Below are positions 1 through 9,586 of a stretch of 64,000 bases of DNA, piece by piece. A program made the position numbers and the translations under genes. Origin of the DNA: Flavobacterium limi (GTDB lineage Bacteria; Bacteroidota; Bacteroidia; Flavobacteriales; Flavobacteriaceae); contig NZ_JAADZV010000012.1 of assembly GCF_010645075.1 (NCBI RefSeq), positions 62,001 through 126,000 of the forward strand, read 5' to 3'. A model generated the notes under the pieces. That model was given only the letters and a program-made list of their open reading frames with translations. It ran no database searches and had not been told where the DNA came from. Numbering within the stretch: the stretch's first letter is position 1; the number at the start of each line of letters is the position of its first letter.

Positions 1-321
1 ATCATTCAAATTATCCATTTTTGACATTAACTCTTTAAAGAAAGATATCGATTCTTCGTCATCCTTCAAATATCGGATTAAAGATGAAAAAACAGATTTG
101 TCAAAACTGTCTAATTCGTAAATATCGGTTTCAATATATCCGGCTTTTATGAACCGGTCAATAAAATCAATTTCTTTAGCCTCGAAAATTCTGGCAGCTA
201 TTTGAGAAAAATTGTTTTTAAGATATTGTTCATTAAAGGTTTCTCCGTTTTTCAGGCATTCTCTGGCCTCGTCAAATTTTCCATTAAAAAGGAAATTTTC
301 AATCTGGTTTTGTGTTTGCAT
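1..321 (-). CDS. Hypothetical protein, N-terminal fragment cut by window edge
   Basis: An open frame runs leftward from an ATG at 321 (first residues MQTQNQIENFLFNGKFDEA) through 107 codons without a stop and leaves the window at base 1. The peptide is soluble-looking and helical, with paired short helices such as FLFNGKFDEARECLKNG and FIDRFIKAGYIETD. That layout resembles ankyrin-like or other helical-repeat proteins, but no signature motif is visible. No signal peptide. It is divergent from the ricT operon. Function not recognised; the codon pattern and absence of stops make a real gene likely. Confidence 0.6.
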   Translation of the reverse strand, partial: MQTQNQIENFLFNGKFDEARECLKNGETFNEQYLKNNFSQIAARIFEAKEIDFIDRFIKAGYIETDIYELDSFDKSVFSSLIRYLKDDEESISFFKELMSKMDNLND

Positions 322-674
322 TCGAATAAAATTTTAAAAATGAATAGAAAGCCTTGTTTAATAGGGTTTCCGAAATTATGCTGTAAGATAAAACATAAAA
401 ATGACAATTATATTTCAGCATAAAAATTTAAAATAACTTTTTACAGAACAAAACAGACACAAAAGAAATTTTTGAAAAATATTGTTGTCTAAATGAAAAG
501 TAAAGAAAGTAAAGAAGATAAATTTTAAAAGGATTTTTACATATGGGAGTATGTTTTTTTATTTAACAGACCTTTAGTTTCAATCCGTAAAAAGCAAAAT
601 AAAAAAAATACTATCTTTACCGATCAAACGTTTATGAACTTAAGTTGCTTTTTTGCAACACTACATATATAATT
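322..674. other. AT-rich intergenic region between divergent genes
   Basis: About 350 bases of very AT-rich sequence separate the leftward partial gene from ricT. I see no convincing coding frame: the open stretch at 202-423 on the + strand is the shadow of the partial gene. A TATCTTTA octamer at 612-619 is one base off the Bacteroidetes -7 box TAnnTTTG and could serve ricT, but no matching -33 element is evident. Confidence 0.5.
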
Positions 675-2057
675 ATGGCATGTACAAGTTGTTCAACCTC
701 AGATGGCGGCGCACCAAAAGGTTGTAAAAATAATGGGACTTGCGGCACCGACAGCTGCAATAAATTAACGGTTTTTGACTGGCTTTCAAACATGAGTCCG
801 TCCAATGGAGAGGCAGTTTTTGATTGTGTTGAGGTTCGTTTCAAGAACGGACGCAAGGAATTCTTTAGAAATTCAGAGAAATTAACTTTAAGTATTGGTG
901 ATATTGTAGCAACTGTTGCATCACCGGGACATGATATCGGAATTGTTACTTTGACAGGCGAATTGGTAAAAATTCAAATGAAGAAAAAAGGAGTAAATCC
1001 TGACAGCAGCGAAGTTCCAAAAATTTACAGAAAAGCATCCCAAAAAGATATTGATATCTGGTCTGTAGCACGTGACCGTGAAGAACCTATGAAAGTTCGT
1101 GCACGTGAATTAGCGATTCAGCATAAACTGGAAATGAAAATTTCGGATATTGAGTTTCAGGGTGACGGATCTAAAGCGACTTTTTATTACACAGCAAACG
1201 ATCGTGTTGATTTTAGAATGCTGATTAAGGATTTTGCTAAAGAATTCAGTACAAGAGTTGAGATGAAACAGGTTGGTTTCCGTCAGGAAGCGGCTCGTTT
1301 AGGCGGAGTAGGTTCTTGCGGTCGTGAACTTTGCTGTTCTACCTGGCTGACAGATTTCAGAAGTGTCAATACATCGGCGGCCCGTTACCAGCAATTATCT
1401 TTGAATCCGCAAAAATTAGCAGGACAATGCGGAAAATTAAAATGCTGCCTAAACTACGAGTTAGATACTTATATGGATGCTTTGAAAGATTTTCCGGATT
1501 ATGACACCAAACTGATTACAGAAAAAGGTGATGCAGTCTGCCAGAAACAGGATATTTTCAAAGGATTAATGTGGTTTGCTTACACGAACAATTTTGCCAA
1601 CTGGCATGTTTTGAAAATTGATCAGGTAAAAGAAATTATTGCCGAAAACAAACAGAAAAATAAGGTTTCTTCATTAGAAGATTTCGCTATCGAAGTAACT
1701 TCAGAACCTGAAAAAGACTTTAATAACGCAATGGGGCAGGAAAGTTTAACCCGTTTTGACCAGCCTAAAAAGAAGAAAAAACCAAACCGCAAGCGCAAAC
1801 AAAATGCTGAAGCTGCTACAGTTGGAGCTCCGCAGAAACCACAGCACGAAAAAAATACCAATAATGCTAAGCCTGCCGGAAATAATAATCCGAATAATGG
1901 CAACAATGCGAATAAACCAAACAACCCAAATAAGCAAAATCATAAGAAAAAGCATAATTCGAATAAAAACAATCCGAATAAGCAAAATTCAAATGAAAAT
2001 AAACCAGCTGAACCTAGAAAACCTATAATTATTACTAAAAATGAGAATAAAAAATAG
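675..2057 (+). CDS. ricT: PSP1 domain protein, RicT-like regulatory iron-sulfur protein
   Basis: 460 residues from the ATG at 675. An in-frame ATG at 645 would add ten residues not expected for the family. The N-terminus is cysteine-rich (Cys3, 6, 17, 23, 28). The middle carries the PSP1 C-terminal domain, roughly residues 125-230, with the conserved clusters GSCGRELCCSTWL and QCGKLKCCLNYELDTY. In Bacillus, RicT works with RicA and RicF as a cluster-binding complex affecting RNA maturation; whether this applies here is unknown. The last 90 or so residues are low-complexity Asn/Lys/Pro-rich, probably a disordered basic tail. The 3' end overlaps gldH by 17 bases, so the genes are probably cotranscribed. 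Confidence 0.85.
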   Translation: MACTSCSTSDGGAPKGCKNNGTCGTDSCNKLTVFDWLSNMSPSNGEAVFDCVEVRFKNGRKEFFRNSEKLTLSIGDIVATVASPGHDIGIVTLTGELVKIQMKKKGVNPDSSEVPKIYRKASQKDIDIWSVARDREEPMKVRARELAIQHKLEMKISDIEFQGDGSKATFYYTANDRVDFRMLIKDFAKEFSTRVEMKQVGFRQEAARLGGVGSCGRELCCSTWLTDFRSVNTSAARYQQLSLNPQKLAGQCGKLKCCLNYELDTYMDALKDFPDYDTKLITEKGDAVCQKQDIFKGLMWFAYTNNFANWHVLKIDQVKEIIAENKQKNKVSSLEDFAIEVTSEPEKDFNNAMGQESLTRFDQPKKKKKPNRKRKQNAEAATVGAPQKPQHEKNTNNAKPAGNNNPNNGNNANKPNNPNKQNHKKKHNSNKNNPNKQNSNENKPAEPRKPIIITKNENKK

Positions 2058-2526
2058 CGGAATTCTTCTTTTGGCAGCTATACTTCTTTTTTCTTGTGAT
2101 AAAAAAAGAGTATTTGATGAGTACAAATCTGTTGGAAGTGCCTGGCATAAAGACAGTATTGTAACCTTCGATCTGCCGGTTTTAGACTCCACAAAACGAT
2201 ACGATTTATTTGTAAATGTGAGGGACAACAACAATTATCCGTTCAATAATTTATTTTTAATTGTAGCCATTGAAATGCCAAACGGATTTACGAAGGTTGA
2301 TACATTAGAATATCAAATGGCAAATCCTGACGGAACACTTTTAGGAAATGGTTTTTCGGATATTAAAGAAAGTAAACTGTATTTAAAAGAAAACGTAAAA
2401 TTTAGAGGCAAATACAAGGTACACATCAAACAAGCCGTCAGACAATCAGGAAAAATTCCGGGAGTTCAGGAATTAGAAGGTATTACGGATGTAGGTTTTA
2501 GAATAGAACAAAAAGATCAGAAATAG
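2041..2526 (+). CDS. gldH: Gliding motility lipoprotein GldH
   Basis: 161 residues. The N-terminus MRIKNSGILLLAAILLFSC is a lipoprotein signal peptide with the acylated cysteine at residue 19, so the mature protein should be membrane-anchored. The rest (FDEYKSVGSAWHKDSIVTF, followed by beta-rich sequence with VRDNNNYPFNNLFL) matches my recollection of the GldH family. In F. johnsoniae GldH is required for gliding and associated with the type IX secretion/motility machinery. It starts inside the 3' end of ricT and stops two bases before the PBP1A start, so ricT-gldH-PBP1A form an operon. Confidence 0.88.
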   Translation: MRIKNSGILLLAAILLFSCDKKRVFDEYKSVGSAWHKDSIVTFDLPVLDSTKRYDLFVNVRDNNNYPFNNLFLIVAIEMPNGFTKVDTLEYQMANPDGTLLGNGFSDIKESKLYLKENVKFRGKYKVHIKQAVRQSGKIPGVQELEGITDVGFRIEQKDQK

Positions 2527-2528
2527 TT

Positions 2529-4838
2529 ATGGCTGCCAAAAAAAACAATCAAACAAACAGTACAAAGGATATTAAATACTATCAAAAAAAATTCTGGAGA
2601 ATCTTTGCTTATGGATTATTAGGTGTCTTGGCCTTTTTTCTTTTTGCATCATGGGGATTTTTCGGTTCAATGCCTTCTTTTGAAGATTTAGAAAATCCGG
2701 ATTCTAATTTAGCGACTGAAATTATTTCTTCTGATGGGGTTGTAATCGGGAAGTATTTTAAAACCAACAGATCACAGCTTAAATATTCTGATTTGCCAAA
2801 AAATCTCGTTGATGCTTTGGTTGCTACAGAAGACGCCCGTTTTTATGAACATTCAGGTATTGATGGTCGTGGAACTTTACGTGCTGCTTTTTCCCTTGGT
2901 ACAAATGGAGGAGCAAGTACAATAACACAGCAATTGGCAAAACAGTTATTTCATCGTGGAGGTTCCAGCTTTCTGCCGTTTAGAATAGTACAAAAAATAA
3001 AAGAGTGGATTATTGCGATCCGTCTGGAAAGACAATATACCAAAAATGAAATTTTAGCGATGTACTGCAACGTTTATGATTTTGGAAATTATGCTGTAGG
3101 GGTAAGCTCAGCAGCTCAAACCTATTTTTCCAAAGAGCCAAAAGACTTAACTATAGACGAATCAGCCATTTTAGTTGGAATGTTTAATAATTCATCTCTT
3201 TACAATCCTTTACGTAATCCTGAAGGAGTTAAAAACCGACGTGATGTAGTATTGGGGCAAATGGTAAAAGCCAAGATGATTACAGAATCACAAAAAGATA
3301 AATACAAAGCATTGCCAATAGCTTTGAAATTTAAATTAGAAAGTCACCGTGAAGGAATGGCGACTTATTTTAGAGAATATCTTCGTGATTACATGAAGAA
3401 ATGGATGGCAGACAATAAAAAACCAGACGGATCTGATTATGACATTTACAAAGACGGTCTGAGAATTTATACAACAATCGATTCAAGAATGCAGGCTCAT
3501 GCTGAAGAAGCGGTTGCAGAGCATATGAAAAATCTTCAACAGCAGTTTTTTATTGAGATGAAAACCAATAAAAATGCGCCTTTCGTAAATATTACGCAGG
3601 CTGAAACCGACAGAATCATGATGCAGGCCATGAAGAATTCTGTTCGTTGGGCTCAGATGAAAGAAATGGACAAGAGTGAAGATGATATTATAGCCTCTTT
3701 TAAGGTAAAAACAAAAATGAGAGTCTTTACCTGGAAAGGAGAACGCGATACTACGATGACACCAATGGATTCTATTCGCTATTACAAACACTTTTTACAG
3801 TCAGGTTTAATGGCTATGGAGCCTCAGACAGGAGCTATTAAGGCATGGGTTGGCGGAATCAATTATAAATATTTCCAATACGATCACGTAGGACAGGGGG
3901 CAAGACAGGTAGGGTCTACTTTCAAGCCTTTTGTTTATGCTACGGCTATTGAGCAATTAAACATGTCACCTTGTGATTCTATTTTAGACGGACCTTTCAT
4001 GATTCACAAAGGACGCCATCACGTAACAGAAGACTGGGAGCCAAGAAATTCTGATTACAGATACCGTGGCATGGTTACTTTAAAGCAGGCTTTAGCAGCG
4101 TCAATTAATACAGTGTCTGCAAAACTAATTGACAGAACAAGCCCGGAAGCTGTTGTAGAACTAACACGAAAATTAGGCGTTAAAACTGAAATTCCGGTAC
4201 AGCCTTCTATCGCATTGGGAGCTGTTGATATTACAGTTGAAGATATGGTGGCAGCTTACAGTACATTCGCTAATCAGGGTGTGTATGTAAAACCTCAGTT
4301 TTTAAGCCGTATTGAGAATAAAAGCGGTGAGGTTATTTATGAGCCGATTCCTGAGTCACATGACGTTTTAAATAAAGATATTGCGTTTGCTGTAATCAAG
4401 TTGCTTCAGGGAGTTACAGAAACAGGTTCGGGTGCACGTTTGCGTACGCAGGGCGGAGGTAACGGTGACAATCGCTGGACAGGTTATCCTTATATGTTTA
4501 CAAACCCAATTGCAGGGAAAACAGGAACAACACAAAACCAGTCAGATGGTTGGTTTATGGGTATGGTTCCAAATTTGGTAACCGGAGTTTGGGTTGGCTG
4601 CGAAGACCGTTCAGCACGTTTCAAAAGTCTGACTTACGGACAGGGAGCAACCGCTGCATTGCCGGTCTGGGCTTATTTCATGAAAAAATGTTATGCTGAT
4701 CCGGCACTTCAGGTTTCAAAAGCAGAGTTTGAACGTCCGGCCAATCTTTCAATCAAAGTAGATTGTTATACCAGACCTGCAGCTGTTGTAAAAGATACTA
4801 CACAAACAGAACAAAATACAGAAGAGTTCGAACTGTAG
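2529..4838 (+). CDS. Penicillin-binding protein 1A, bifunctional transglycosylase/transpeptidase
   Basis: 769 residues, a class A PBP that polymerises and cross-links peptidoglycan at the outer face of the inner membrane. One transmembrane helix lies at about residues 24-45. The GT51 transglycosylase domain shows EDARFYEHSGID (Glu101) and GGASTITQQLAKQLF. The transpeptidase domain has the three active-site motifs: STFK with Ser at about 463, SIN at about 525, and KTG at about 664. The length is normal for PBP1A/MrcA. It is the last gene of the ricT-gldH operon and is followed by a strong hairpin terminator. Confidence 0.95.
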   Translation: MAAKKNNQTNSTKDIKYYQKKFWRIFAYGLLGVLAFFLFASWGFFGSMPSFEDLENPDSNLATEIISSDGVVIGKYFKTNRSQLKYSDLPKNLVDALVATEDARFYEHSGIDGRGTLRAAFSLGTNGGASTITQQLAKQLFHRGGSSFLPFRIVQKIKEWIIAIRLERQYTKNEILAMYCNVYDFGNYAVGVSSAAQTYFSKEPKDLTIDESAILVGMFNNSSLYNPLRNPEGVKNRRDVVLGQMVKAKMITESQKDKYKALPIALKFKLESHREGMATYFREYLRDYMKKWMADNKKPDGSDYDIYKDGLRIYTTIDSRMQAHAEEAVAEHMKNLQQQFFIEMKTNKNAPFVNITQAETDRIMMQAMKNSVRWAQMKEMDKSEDDIIASFKVKTKMRVFTWKGERDTTMTPMDSIRYYKHFLQSGLMAMEPQTGAIKAWVGGINYKYFQYDHVGQGARQVGSTFKPFVYATAIEQLNMSPCDSILDGPFMIHKGRHHVTEDWEPRNSDYRYRGMVTLKQALAASINTVSAKLIDRTSPEAVVELTRKLGVKTEIPVQPSIALGAVDITVEDMVAAYSTFANQGVYVKPQFLSRIENKSGEVIYEPIPESHDVLNKDIAFAVIKLLQGVTETGSGARLRTQGGGNGDNRWTGYPYMFTNPIAGKTGTTQNQSDGWFMGMVPNLVTGVWVGCEDRSARFKSLTYGQGATAALPVWAYFMKKCYADPALQVSKAEFERPANLSIKVDCYTRPAAVVKDTTQTEQNTEEFEL

Positions 4839-4860
4839 TTTTAACTTTAGAATATATAAT

Positions 4861-4911
4861 ATCCTTTTGTAGCCTCTTGAATTGAGATGGATACAAAAGG
4901 ATTTTTTTTTG
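4861..4911 (+). terminator. Rho-independent terminator after PBP1A
   Basis: Perfect 11-bp inverted repeat, ATCCTTTTGTA at 4861-4871 and its complement at 4892-4902, followed directly by eight T residues. It lies 22 bases after the PBP1A stop codon. Confidence 0.85.
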
Positions 4912-5004
4912 ATTTGTATAGGTTTTATTGTTTGCGAAATCGATATAATTCCATCTAAAAATCTTATTTTTATCATTATTATAAAGCAATAAAGACAATT
5001 TGTT

Positions 5005-5706
5005 ATGATAACAAAAAAAGTTAATAGTGTTCTGGATGCAATTGAAGGAATTAAAAATGACATGACTATTATGTTTGGCGGCTTTGGTCTGTGCGGAATT
5101 CCTGAAAATACCATTGCAGCTTTAGTGAATACCCAAATATCAGGTCTGACCTGTATTTCAAACAATGCAGGTGTAGACGATTTTGGTTTGGGACTGCTTC
5201 TTCAGAAAAAACAAATCAAAAAAATGGTTTCCTCTTACGTTGGTGAAAATGCAGAATTCGAACGTCAGATGCTTTCGGGTGAACTGGAAGTTGAACTTAC
5301 GCCTCAGGGAACTTTAGCAGAAAGATGTCGAGCCGCTCAGGCCGGAATTCCCGCTTTCTTTACACCTGCAGGTTATGGAACCGAAGTTGCCGAAGGAAAA
5401 GAAGTACGTGAATTCAACGGTAAAATGCACATTATGGAAGAAGCCTTCAACGCTGATTTTGCCATTGTAAAAGCATGGAAAGGTGACGAAGCCGGAAACC
5501 TGGTTTTCAAAGGAACCGCCAGAAACTTCAATGCCTGTATGGCCGGAGCAGCAAAAATTACGATAGCAGAGGTTGAAGAATTAGTTCCCGTTGGAACTTT
5601 GGATCCAAATCAAATTCACATTCCCGGAATTATGGTGCAGCGTATTTTTCAGGGAGAAAAGTTTGAGAAGCGTATTGAGCAACGAACAGTAAGACAGAAG
5701 AATTAG
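5005..5706 (+). CDS. scoA: 3-oxoacid CoA-transferase subunit A
   Basis: 233 residues. Family I CoA-transferase alpha subunit, which with ScoB moves CoA from succinyl-CoA to a 3-oxoacid such as acetoacetate. Visible family features are the glycine-rich loop [16 protein letters not shown] near residue 30, FTPAGYGT near 120 and [19 protein letters not shown] near 175. The length is normal for a separate A subunit. It is followed 88 bases later by scoB in the same direction; the gap holds an imperfect inverted repeat (5714-5785). Substrate preference cannot be read from sequence. Confidence 0.93.
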   Translation: MITKKVNSVLDAIEGIKNDMTIMFGGFGLCGIPENTIAALVNTQISGLTCISNNAGVDDFGLGLLLQKKQIKKMVSSYVGENAEFERQMLSGELEVELTPQGTLAERCRAAQAGIPAFFTPAGYGTEVAEGKEVREFNGKMHIMEEAFNADFAIVKAWKGDEAGNLVFKGTARNFNACMAGAAKITIAEVEELVPVGTLDPNQIHIPGIMVQRIFQGEKFEKRIEQRTVRQKN

Positions 5707-5713
5707 ATAATGA

Positions 5714-5785
5714 GATAATTTGTCAATTAGATAATTCTTTACGAGCGTTTTAAAATTATCTAATTATCAAATTGACAATTGATAC
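5714..5785. repeat. Imperfect inverted repeat between scoA and scoB
   Basis: The left arm contains TTTGTCAATTAGATAATT. The right arm contains AATTATCTAATTATCAAATT followed by GACAATTG. Together they form a long imperfect palindrome around a short spacer (TCTTTACGAGCGTTTTAA). It resembles other AT-rich repeated words found between genes in this window rather than a classic terminator, since no T-run follows and transcription presumably continues into scoB. Confidence 0.6.
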
Positions 5786-5794
5786 ATTTTAAAT

Positions 5795-6454
5795 ATGGGA
5801 CTTAGTAAAGAAGATATAGCAAAGAGAATTGCAAAAGAAGTAAAAGACCGTTATTTTGTCAATCTTGGAATCGGGATTCCGACATTGGTAGCGAATTACG
5901 TAAGAGAAGATATTTCAGTTGATTTTCAAAGTGAGAATGGGGTTTTAGGAATGGGACCTTTCCCTTTTGCTGGAGAAGAAGATGCTGATATTATTAACGC
6001 AGGAAAGCAGACGATTACCACGCTTCCCGGAGCAAGTTTCTTTGATTCGGCTTTTAGTTTTGGAATGATCCGCAGCCAGAAAGTCGATTTAACGATTCTG
6101 GGGGCTATGGAAGTTTCTGAAAACGGTGATATTGCCAACTGGAAAATTCCGGGCAAAATGGTAAAAGGAATGGGAGGAGCCATGGATTTGGTAGCTTCCG
6201 CAGAAAATATCATCGTTGCCATGATGCACGTCAATAAAGCAGGTGAATCCAAAATCCTTAAAAAATGTACTTTACCATTAACAGGCGTAGGATGTGTTAA
6301 AAAGGTCGTAACGGAACTGGCTGTTCTAGAAGTAACAGAAAAAGGTTTTAAGCTCTTAGAACGAGCGCCAGGTGTGTCAGTCGAGCACATCATCGCTTCA
6401 ACCGAAGCTGATTTGATAATTGAGGGAGAAATTCCTGAAATGCATATAAATTAA
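5795..6454 (+). CDS. scoB: 3-oxoacid CoA-transferase subunit B
   Basis: 219 residues. Beta subunit of the family I CoA-transferase. It contains the catalytic glutamate motif SENGVLGMGPFP near residue 49 (Glu forms the thioester intermediate), and GLGIP-like NLGIGIPTLVANYV near residue 22. C-terminal features such as LTGVGCVKKVVTELAVLEV are typical. It pairs with scoA upstream and is probably cotranscribed. A hairpin at 6460-6489 follows the stop codon. Confidence 0.93.
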   Translation: MGLSKEDIAKRIAKEVKDRYFVNLGIGIPTLVANYVREDISVDFQSENGVLGMGPFPFAGEEDADIINAGKQTITTLPGASFFDSAFSFGMIRSQKVDLTILGAMEVSENGDIANWKIPGKMVKGMGGAMDLVASAENIIVAMMHVNKAGESKILKKCTLPLTGVGCVKKVVTELAVLEVTEKGFKLLERAPGVSVEHIIASTEADLIIEGEIPEMHIN

Positions 6455-6459
6455 GATTC

Positions 6460-6500
6460 CACAGATTCATATGATTTGATGAATCTGTGAACTTTTAATA
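6460..6500 (+). terminator. Probable terminator after scoB
   Basis: Perfect 11-bp inverted repeat, CACAGATTCAT at 6460-6470 and ATGAATCTGTG at 6479-6489, starting five bases after the scoB stop. The following T content is modest (AACTTTTAAT), so strength is uncertain. It sits between convergent genes. Confidence 0.6.
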
Positions 6501-6515
6501 CTCTAATATCTGAAA

Positions 6516-7256
6516 TCAATCAAACCCTCCTGAAACACTTATTTTTTGGCCTGTAATCCAGGAAGCATCATCAGAGGCCAGAAAAACAGAAAGTTTTGAA
6601 ATGTCTTTTGGCTGACCCACTCTTCCAAACGGCGTATTAGCTACTATGTATTGTTCCATTTCGGTTCCTAAAACCGGATTACCTGCTGTTTCAGTTGGGC
6701 CGGGCAATATAGAATTAACACGGATTTTTTTTCCGCTCAGTTCTTTTGATAATGTTCTGGTAATCGAATCAACAGCACTTTTTGTAGCAGAATAGACTAC
6801 AGTCATCGGAGTCGCTTTGATGCTGGCAACTGAACTGATATTAACAATGCTCCCGCCATTTTCATTAAAGTATTTTAAAGCTTCCTGAATCGGTAAAATA
6901 GTTCCCAAAACATTATTGTCGAACTGACGGCGGAATTCTTCTTCGGTAACCATTTCCAAAGGCTCAAATTTGTAAACTCCTGCATTATTAATCAGGGTGT
7001 CAATTTTTCCGAAAGTTTTGTGTGTTTCTTCAAATAATTTTTGGACATCTTTACTTTTAGTCACATCGGCCTGAATGGTTATGGCTGTGCCTCCGTTTTT
7101 AATAATGGCTGCTGTTAAAGTTTCAGCAGCATTTTTATCGGATAAATAATTAACTACAACTTTTGCGCCTTCTTTTGCCATTTCTAATGCAATTTCGGCA
7201 CCAATTCCTTTTGATGCTCCGGTAACAACGGTTACCTTATTTTTTACTTTGCTCAT
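6516..7256 (-). CDS. SDR family oxidoreductase (3-oxoacyl-ACP reductase-like)
   Basis: 246 residues, classical short-chain dehydrogenase/reductase length. The Rossmann motif TGASKGIG is near residue 12, NNAG near residue 89, the catalytic Ser in VNISSVAS near 138, and the Tyr-Lys pair in YSATK near 151-155. The end SGGF matches the usual SDR C-terminus. NAD(P)H-dependent, cytosolic; the substrate cannot be told. It lies 69 bases downstream of a Crp-type regulator on the same strand, so the two may form a regulator-target pair. Confidence 0.9.
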   Translation of the reverse strand: MSKVKNKVTVVTGASKGIGAEIALEMAKEGAKVVVNYLSDKNAAETLTAAIIKNGGTAITIQADVTKSKDVQKLFEETHKTFGKIDTLINNAGVYKFEPLEMVTEEEFRRQFDNNVLGTILPIQEALKYFNENGGSIVNISSVASIKATPMTVVYSATKSAVDSITRTLSKELSGKKIRVNSILPGPTETAGNPVLGTEMEQYIVANTPFGRVGQPKDISKLSVFLASDDASWITGQKISVSGGFD

Positions 7257-7325
7257 TTCTTTACTGTTTTACAGTAGCAAAAGTAGAGTGAAGAAAAAAC
7301 AAAAAAGTTGACATAAGGCAAGAAA

Positions 7326-7892
7326 TCAAACTTTTGCTCTGAGCCTGCTTAAAGTATGTGGCGTTATGCCCAGAAATAATGCAATCTGTTTTTGGGGTAT
7401 CCGCCGAATGATGGATGGCTGTCTCTGCAGGAGTTTGGCGTATTTAGTTTCGGCATCATCCATCAGCATTTCGCTTTTCATTTTATATTTTTCAAGAAAT
7501 GCTTTTTCTTTTAGAAGATGAATAATCTTTGAAAAATTCGTGACCTCTTTTTCAAATAAGTCAAAAGCCTCACTTGTTATAGTCGCCACAGAGCAGTTTG
7601 TTAAGGCTTCAACCGATTCATCAGAAGGAATTTTATTGGTAAAGCTTTCCATCGCTACTGCAAAATGACCTTCACTTGTAAAATAGGGTATAAACTCATT
7701 TCCTTCCGAATCTGTTTTAACGACTCTTAAAACACCTTCGAGAACAAAACCAATTTTTCTACAGACTTTGCCCTGTTCACAGTATTTTTCTCCTTTTTTC
7801 AATGTTTCAATAAACAAGTGCTGTTTCATGAAGTTTTGTTCTTCTTCTGAAATAGGGAGGACAGAATTAAATATAGTAAGTAATTGATTCAT
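7326..7892 (-). CDS. Crp/Fnr family transcriptional regulator
   Basis: 188 residues from the ATG at 7892 (MNQLLTIFNSVLPISEEEQ). A longer frame to 7922 would start inside the stem of the fumarase terminator, so I prefer the shorter form. The N-terminal half is a cyclic-nucleotide-binding-like beta roll (LKKGEKYCEQGKVCRKIGFV). The C-terminus has a short helix-turn-helix, PQKQIALFLGITPHTLSRLR. Such Bacteroidetes proteins often lack clear cAMP-contact residues; the ligand is unknown. It is upstream of and codirectional with the SDR gene. Confidence 0.88.
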   Translation of the reverse strand: MNQLLTIFNSVLPISEEEQNFMKQHLFIETLKKGEKYCEQGKVCRKIGFVLEGVLRVVKTDSEGNEFIPYFTSEGHFAVAMESFTNKIPSDESVEALTNCSVATITSEAFDLFEKEVTNFSKIIHLLKEKAFLEKYKMKSEMLMDDAETKYAKLLQRQPSIIRRIPQKQIALFLGITPHTLSRLRAKV

Positions 7893-7904
7893 AGTTGTAA
7901 AATG

Positions 7905-7951
7905 AAAATACCGTAAATTCAAAAATTAAAATGATGAATTTACGGTATTTT
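7905..7951 (-). terminator. Terminator of fumarase gene, abutting the Crp regulator start
   Basis: Perfect 16-bp inverted repeat: AAAATACCGTAAATTC at 7905-7920 and GAATTTACGGTATTTT at 7936-7951, with a 15-base loop. On the minus strand it lies 15 bases after the fumarase stop and is followed by a T-rich run. Its distal arm ends only 12 bases before the regulator ATG at 7892, so it also occupies that gene's leader region. Confidence 0.8.
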
Positions 7952-7966
7952 AAATTATTTCAAAAG

Positions 7967-9571
7967 TTACAGATTCTCAAAGAAATCATTCCCTTTATCG
8001 TCTGTAATTATGAAAGCAGGGAAATCTTTTACGGTGATTTTTCGAACCGCTTCCATTCCTAATTCTTCAAAATCAACCACTTCTACTTTCAGGATGTTAT
8101 CCTGAGCCAGAATAGCAGCCGGACCTCCGATAGAGCCCAAATAAAATCCGCCATATTTGTTGCAGGCATCCGTAACTTGTTTGGTTCGGTTTCCTTTTGC
8201 CAGCATGATCATACTTCCGCCATGTTTCTGGAATTCATCTACATAAACGTCCATACGTCCGGCAGTTGTTGGTCCAAAACTTCCCGAAGCCATTCCTTCA
8301 GGAGTTTTTGCAGGTCCGGCGTAATATACCGGATGATTTTTGAAATATTCCGGCATTGGCTGTCCGGCATCTAATAATTCTTTAATTTTTGCGTGTGCAA
8401 TATCACGGGCTACAATAACAGTTCCGTTTAATTTCAAACGGGTTTTGATTGGGTATTGGGATAATTTTGCTAAAATATCCGCCATTGGCTGATCTAAATC
8501 AATTTCAACCGGAGCTTCTAAATGTGGAGCGGTTTCCGGTAAAAACTGTTTCGGATTTACTTCTAGCTGTTCAACGAAGATTCCGTCTTTGGTGATTTTT
8601 CCTTTGATATTTCGGTCTGCAGAACAGGAAACTCCCAATCCAACCGGGCAGGAAGCTGCGTGACGCGGCAAACGGATGACACGAACATCATGCGTGAAAT
8701 ATTTTCCGCCAAACTGAGCTCCAATTTCACTTTCCTGACAGATTTTCTGAACACGTTCTTCCCATTCTAAATCCCGGAACGCCTGGCCGGCCATATTTCC
8801 TGAAGTAGGGAGATTGTCGAAATAACCTGCAGATGCTTTTTTAACCGTAGCCAGATTCGCTTCCGCAGAAGTTCCGCCGATTACCAAAGCCAAATGGTAA
8901 GGCGGACAGGCTGAAGTTCCTAAATCTTTGATTTTTGCACGAATGAAAGCATCAAGAGATTTATCATTCAGTAATGATTTTGTTTGTTGGTATAAATAGG
9001 TTTTATTGGCAGATCCGCCTCCTTTTGCCATGAATAAAAATTCATATGAAGTTCCTTTTTTAGCATAAATATCAATTTGTGCCGGAAGATTCGAGCCTGA
9101 ATTTTTTTCTTCAAACATCGAAATCGGTACAATCTGCGAATATCTTAAATTGCGTTTTTGGTAGGTGTTGAAAATTCCTTTGCTTAACCATTCAGCATCA
9201 TCAACTCCGGTAAAAATGCTTTCGCCTTTTTTGGCCATAACGATTGCTGTTCCGGTATCCTGGCAACTTGGTAATTGTCCTTCGGCAGCAACCGAAGCAT
9301 TTTGAAGTAAATTGTAAGCAACAAAACGATCATTATCTGTTGCTTCCGGATCATCCAGAATGTTTCTAAGTTTTTGCAAATGTGTCGTTCTTAACATAAA
9401 CGAAACATCTGTCAGGGCTTCTTCGGCCAATAACTCTAATCCTTTTGGATCAACAGTTAAAACTTCACGTTCTCCAAATTGTTCTACTTTTACAAAATCT
9501 GAAGAAATTTTGCGGTATTGTGTCTCGTCTTTTAAGATAGGATAAGGATCCTGGTATATAAAATCAATCAT
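7967..9571 (-). CDS. fumA: Fumarate hydratase, class I (iron-sulfur)
   Basis: 534 residues, close to E. coli FumA/FumB. It hydrates fumarate to malate in the TCA cycle using an oxygen-sensitive [4Fe-4S] cluster. Candidate cluster cysteines sit in PSCQDTGTA (Cys103), GTSACPPYH, and [18 protein letters not shown]. The C-terminal part carries the beta-subunit features [13 protein letters not shown] and GGPAAIL. Alpha and beta regions are fused, as in FumA. It is monocistronic: a -7-like box lies upstream at 9587-9594 and a strong terminator at 7905-7951. Confidence 0.95.
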   Translation of the reverse strand: MIDFIYQDPYPILKDETQYRKISSDFVKVEQFGEREVLTVDPKGLELLAEEALTDVSFMLRTTHLQKLRNILDDPEATDNDRFVAYNLLQNASVAAEGQLPSCQDTGTAIVMAKKGESIFTGVDDAEWLSKGIFNTYQKRNLRYSQIVPISMFEEKNSGSNLPAQIDIYAKKGTSYEFLFMAKGGGSANKTYLYQQTKSLLNDKSLDAFIRAKIKDLGTSACPPYHLALVIGGTSAEANLATVKKASAGYFDNLPTSGNMAGQAFRDLEWEERVQKICQESEIGAQFGGKYFTHDVRVIRLPRHAASCPVGLGVSCSADRNIKGKITKDGIFVEQLEVNPKQFLPETAPHLEAPVEIDLDQPMADILAKLSQYPIKTRLKLNGTVIVARDIAHAKIKELLDAGQPMPEYFKNHPVYYAGPAKTPEGMASGSFGPTTAGRMDVYVDEFQKHGGSMIMLAKGNRTKQVTDACNKYGGFYLGSIGGPAAILAQDNILKVEVVDFEELGMEAVRKITVKDFPAFIITDDKGNDFFENL

Positions 9572-9586
9572 TTCTTAGGTTTTTGG

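Noticed and set aside
1622-1985. Minus-strand open frames of 79-100 codons opposite the ricT tail
   Set aside because: They mirror the Asn/Lys-rich low-complexity coding strand and give Phe/Leu/Ile-rich peptides with no family features; shadows of ricT.
4749-5165. Minus-strand 138-codon frame between PBP1A and scoA
   Set aside because: It overlaps the ends of two well-supported + strand genes and the terminator; no domain and no plausible start context.
5926-6393. 155-codon minus frame inside scoB
   Set aside because: Fully antisense to scoB, with Ser/Pro-rich composition typical of a shadow frame.
7892-7922. Upstream ATG of the Crp-type regulator at 7922
   Set aside because: It lies inside the stem of the fumarase terminator, and the extra residues (MNLRYFHFTT) are not expected for the family.
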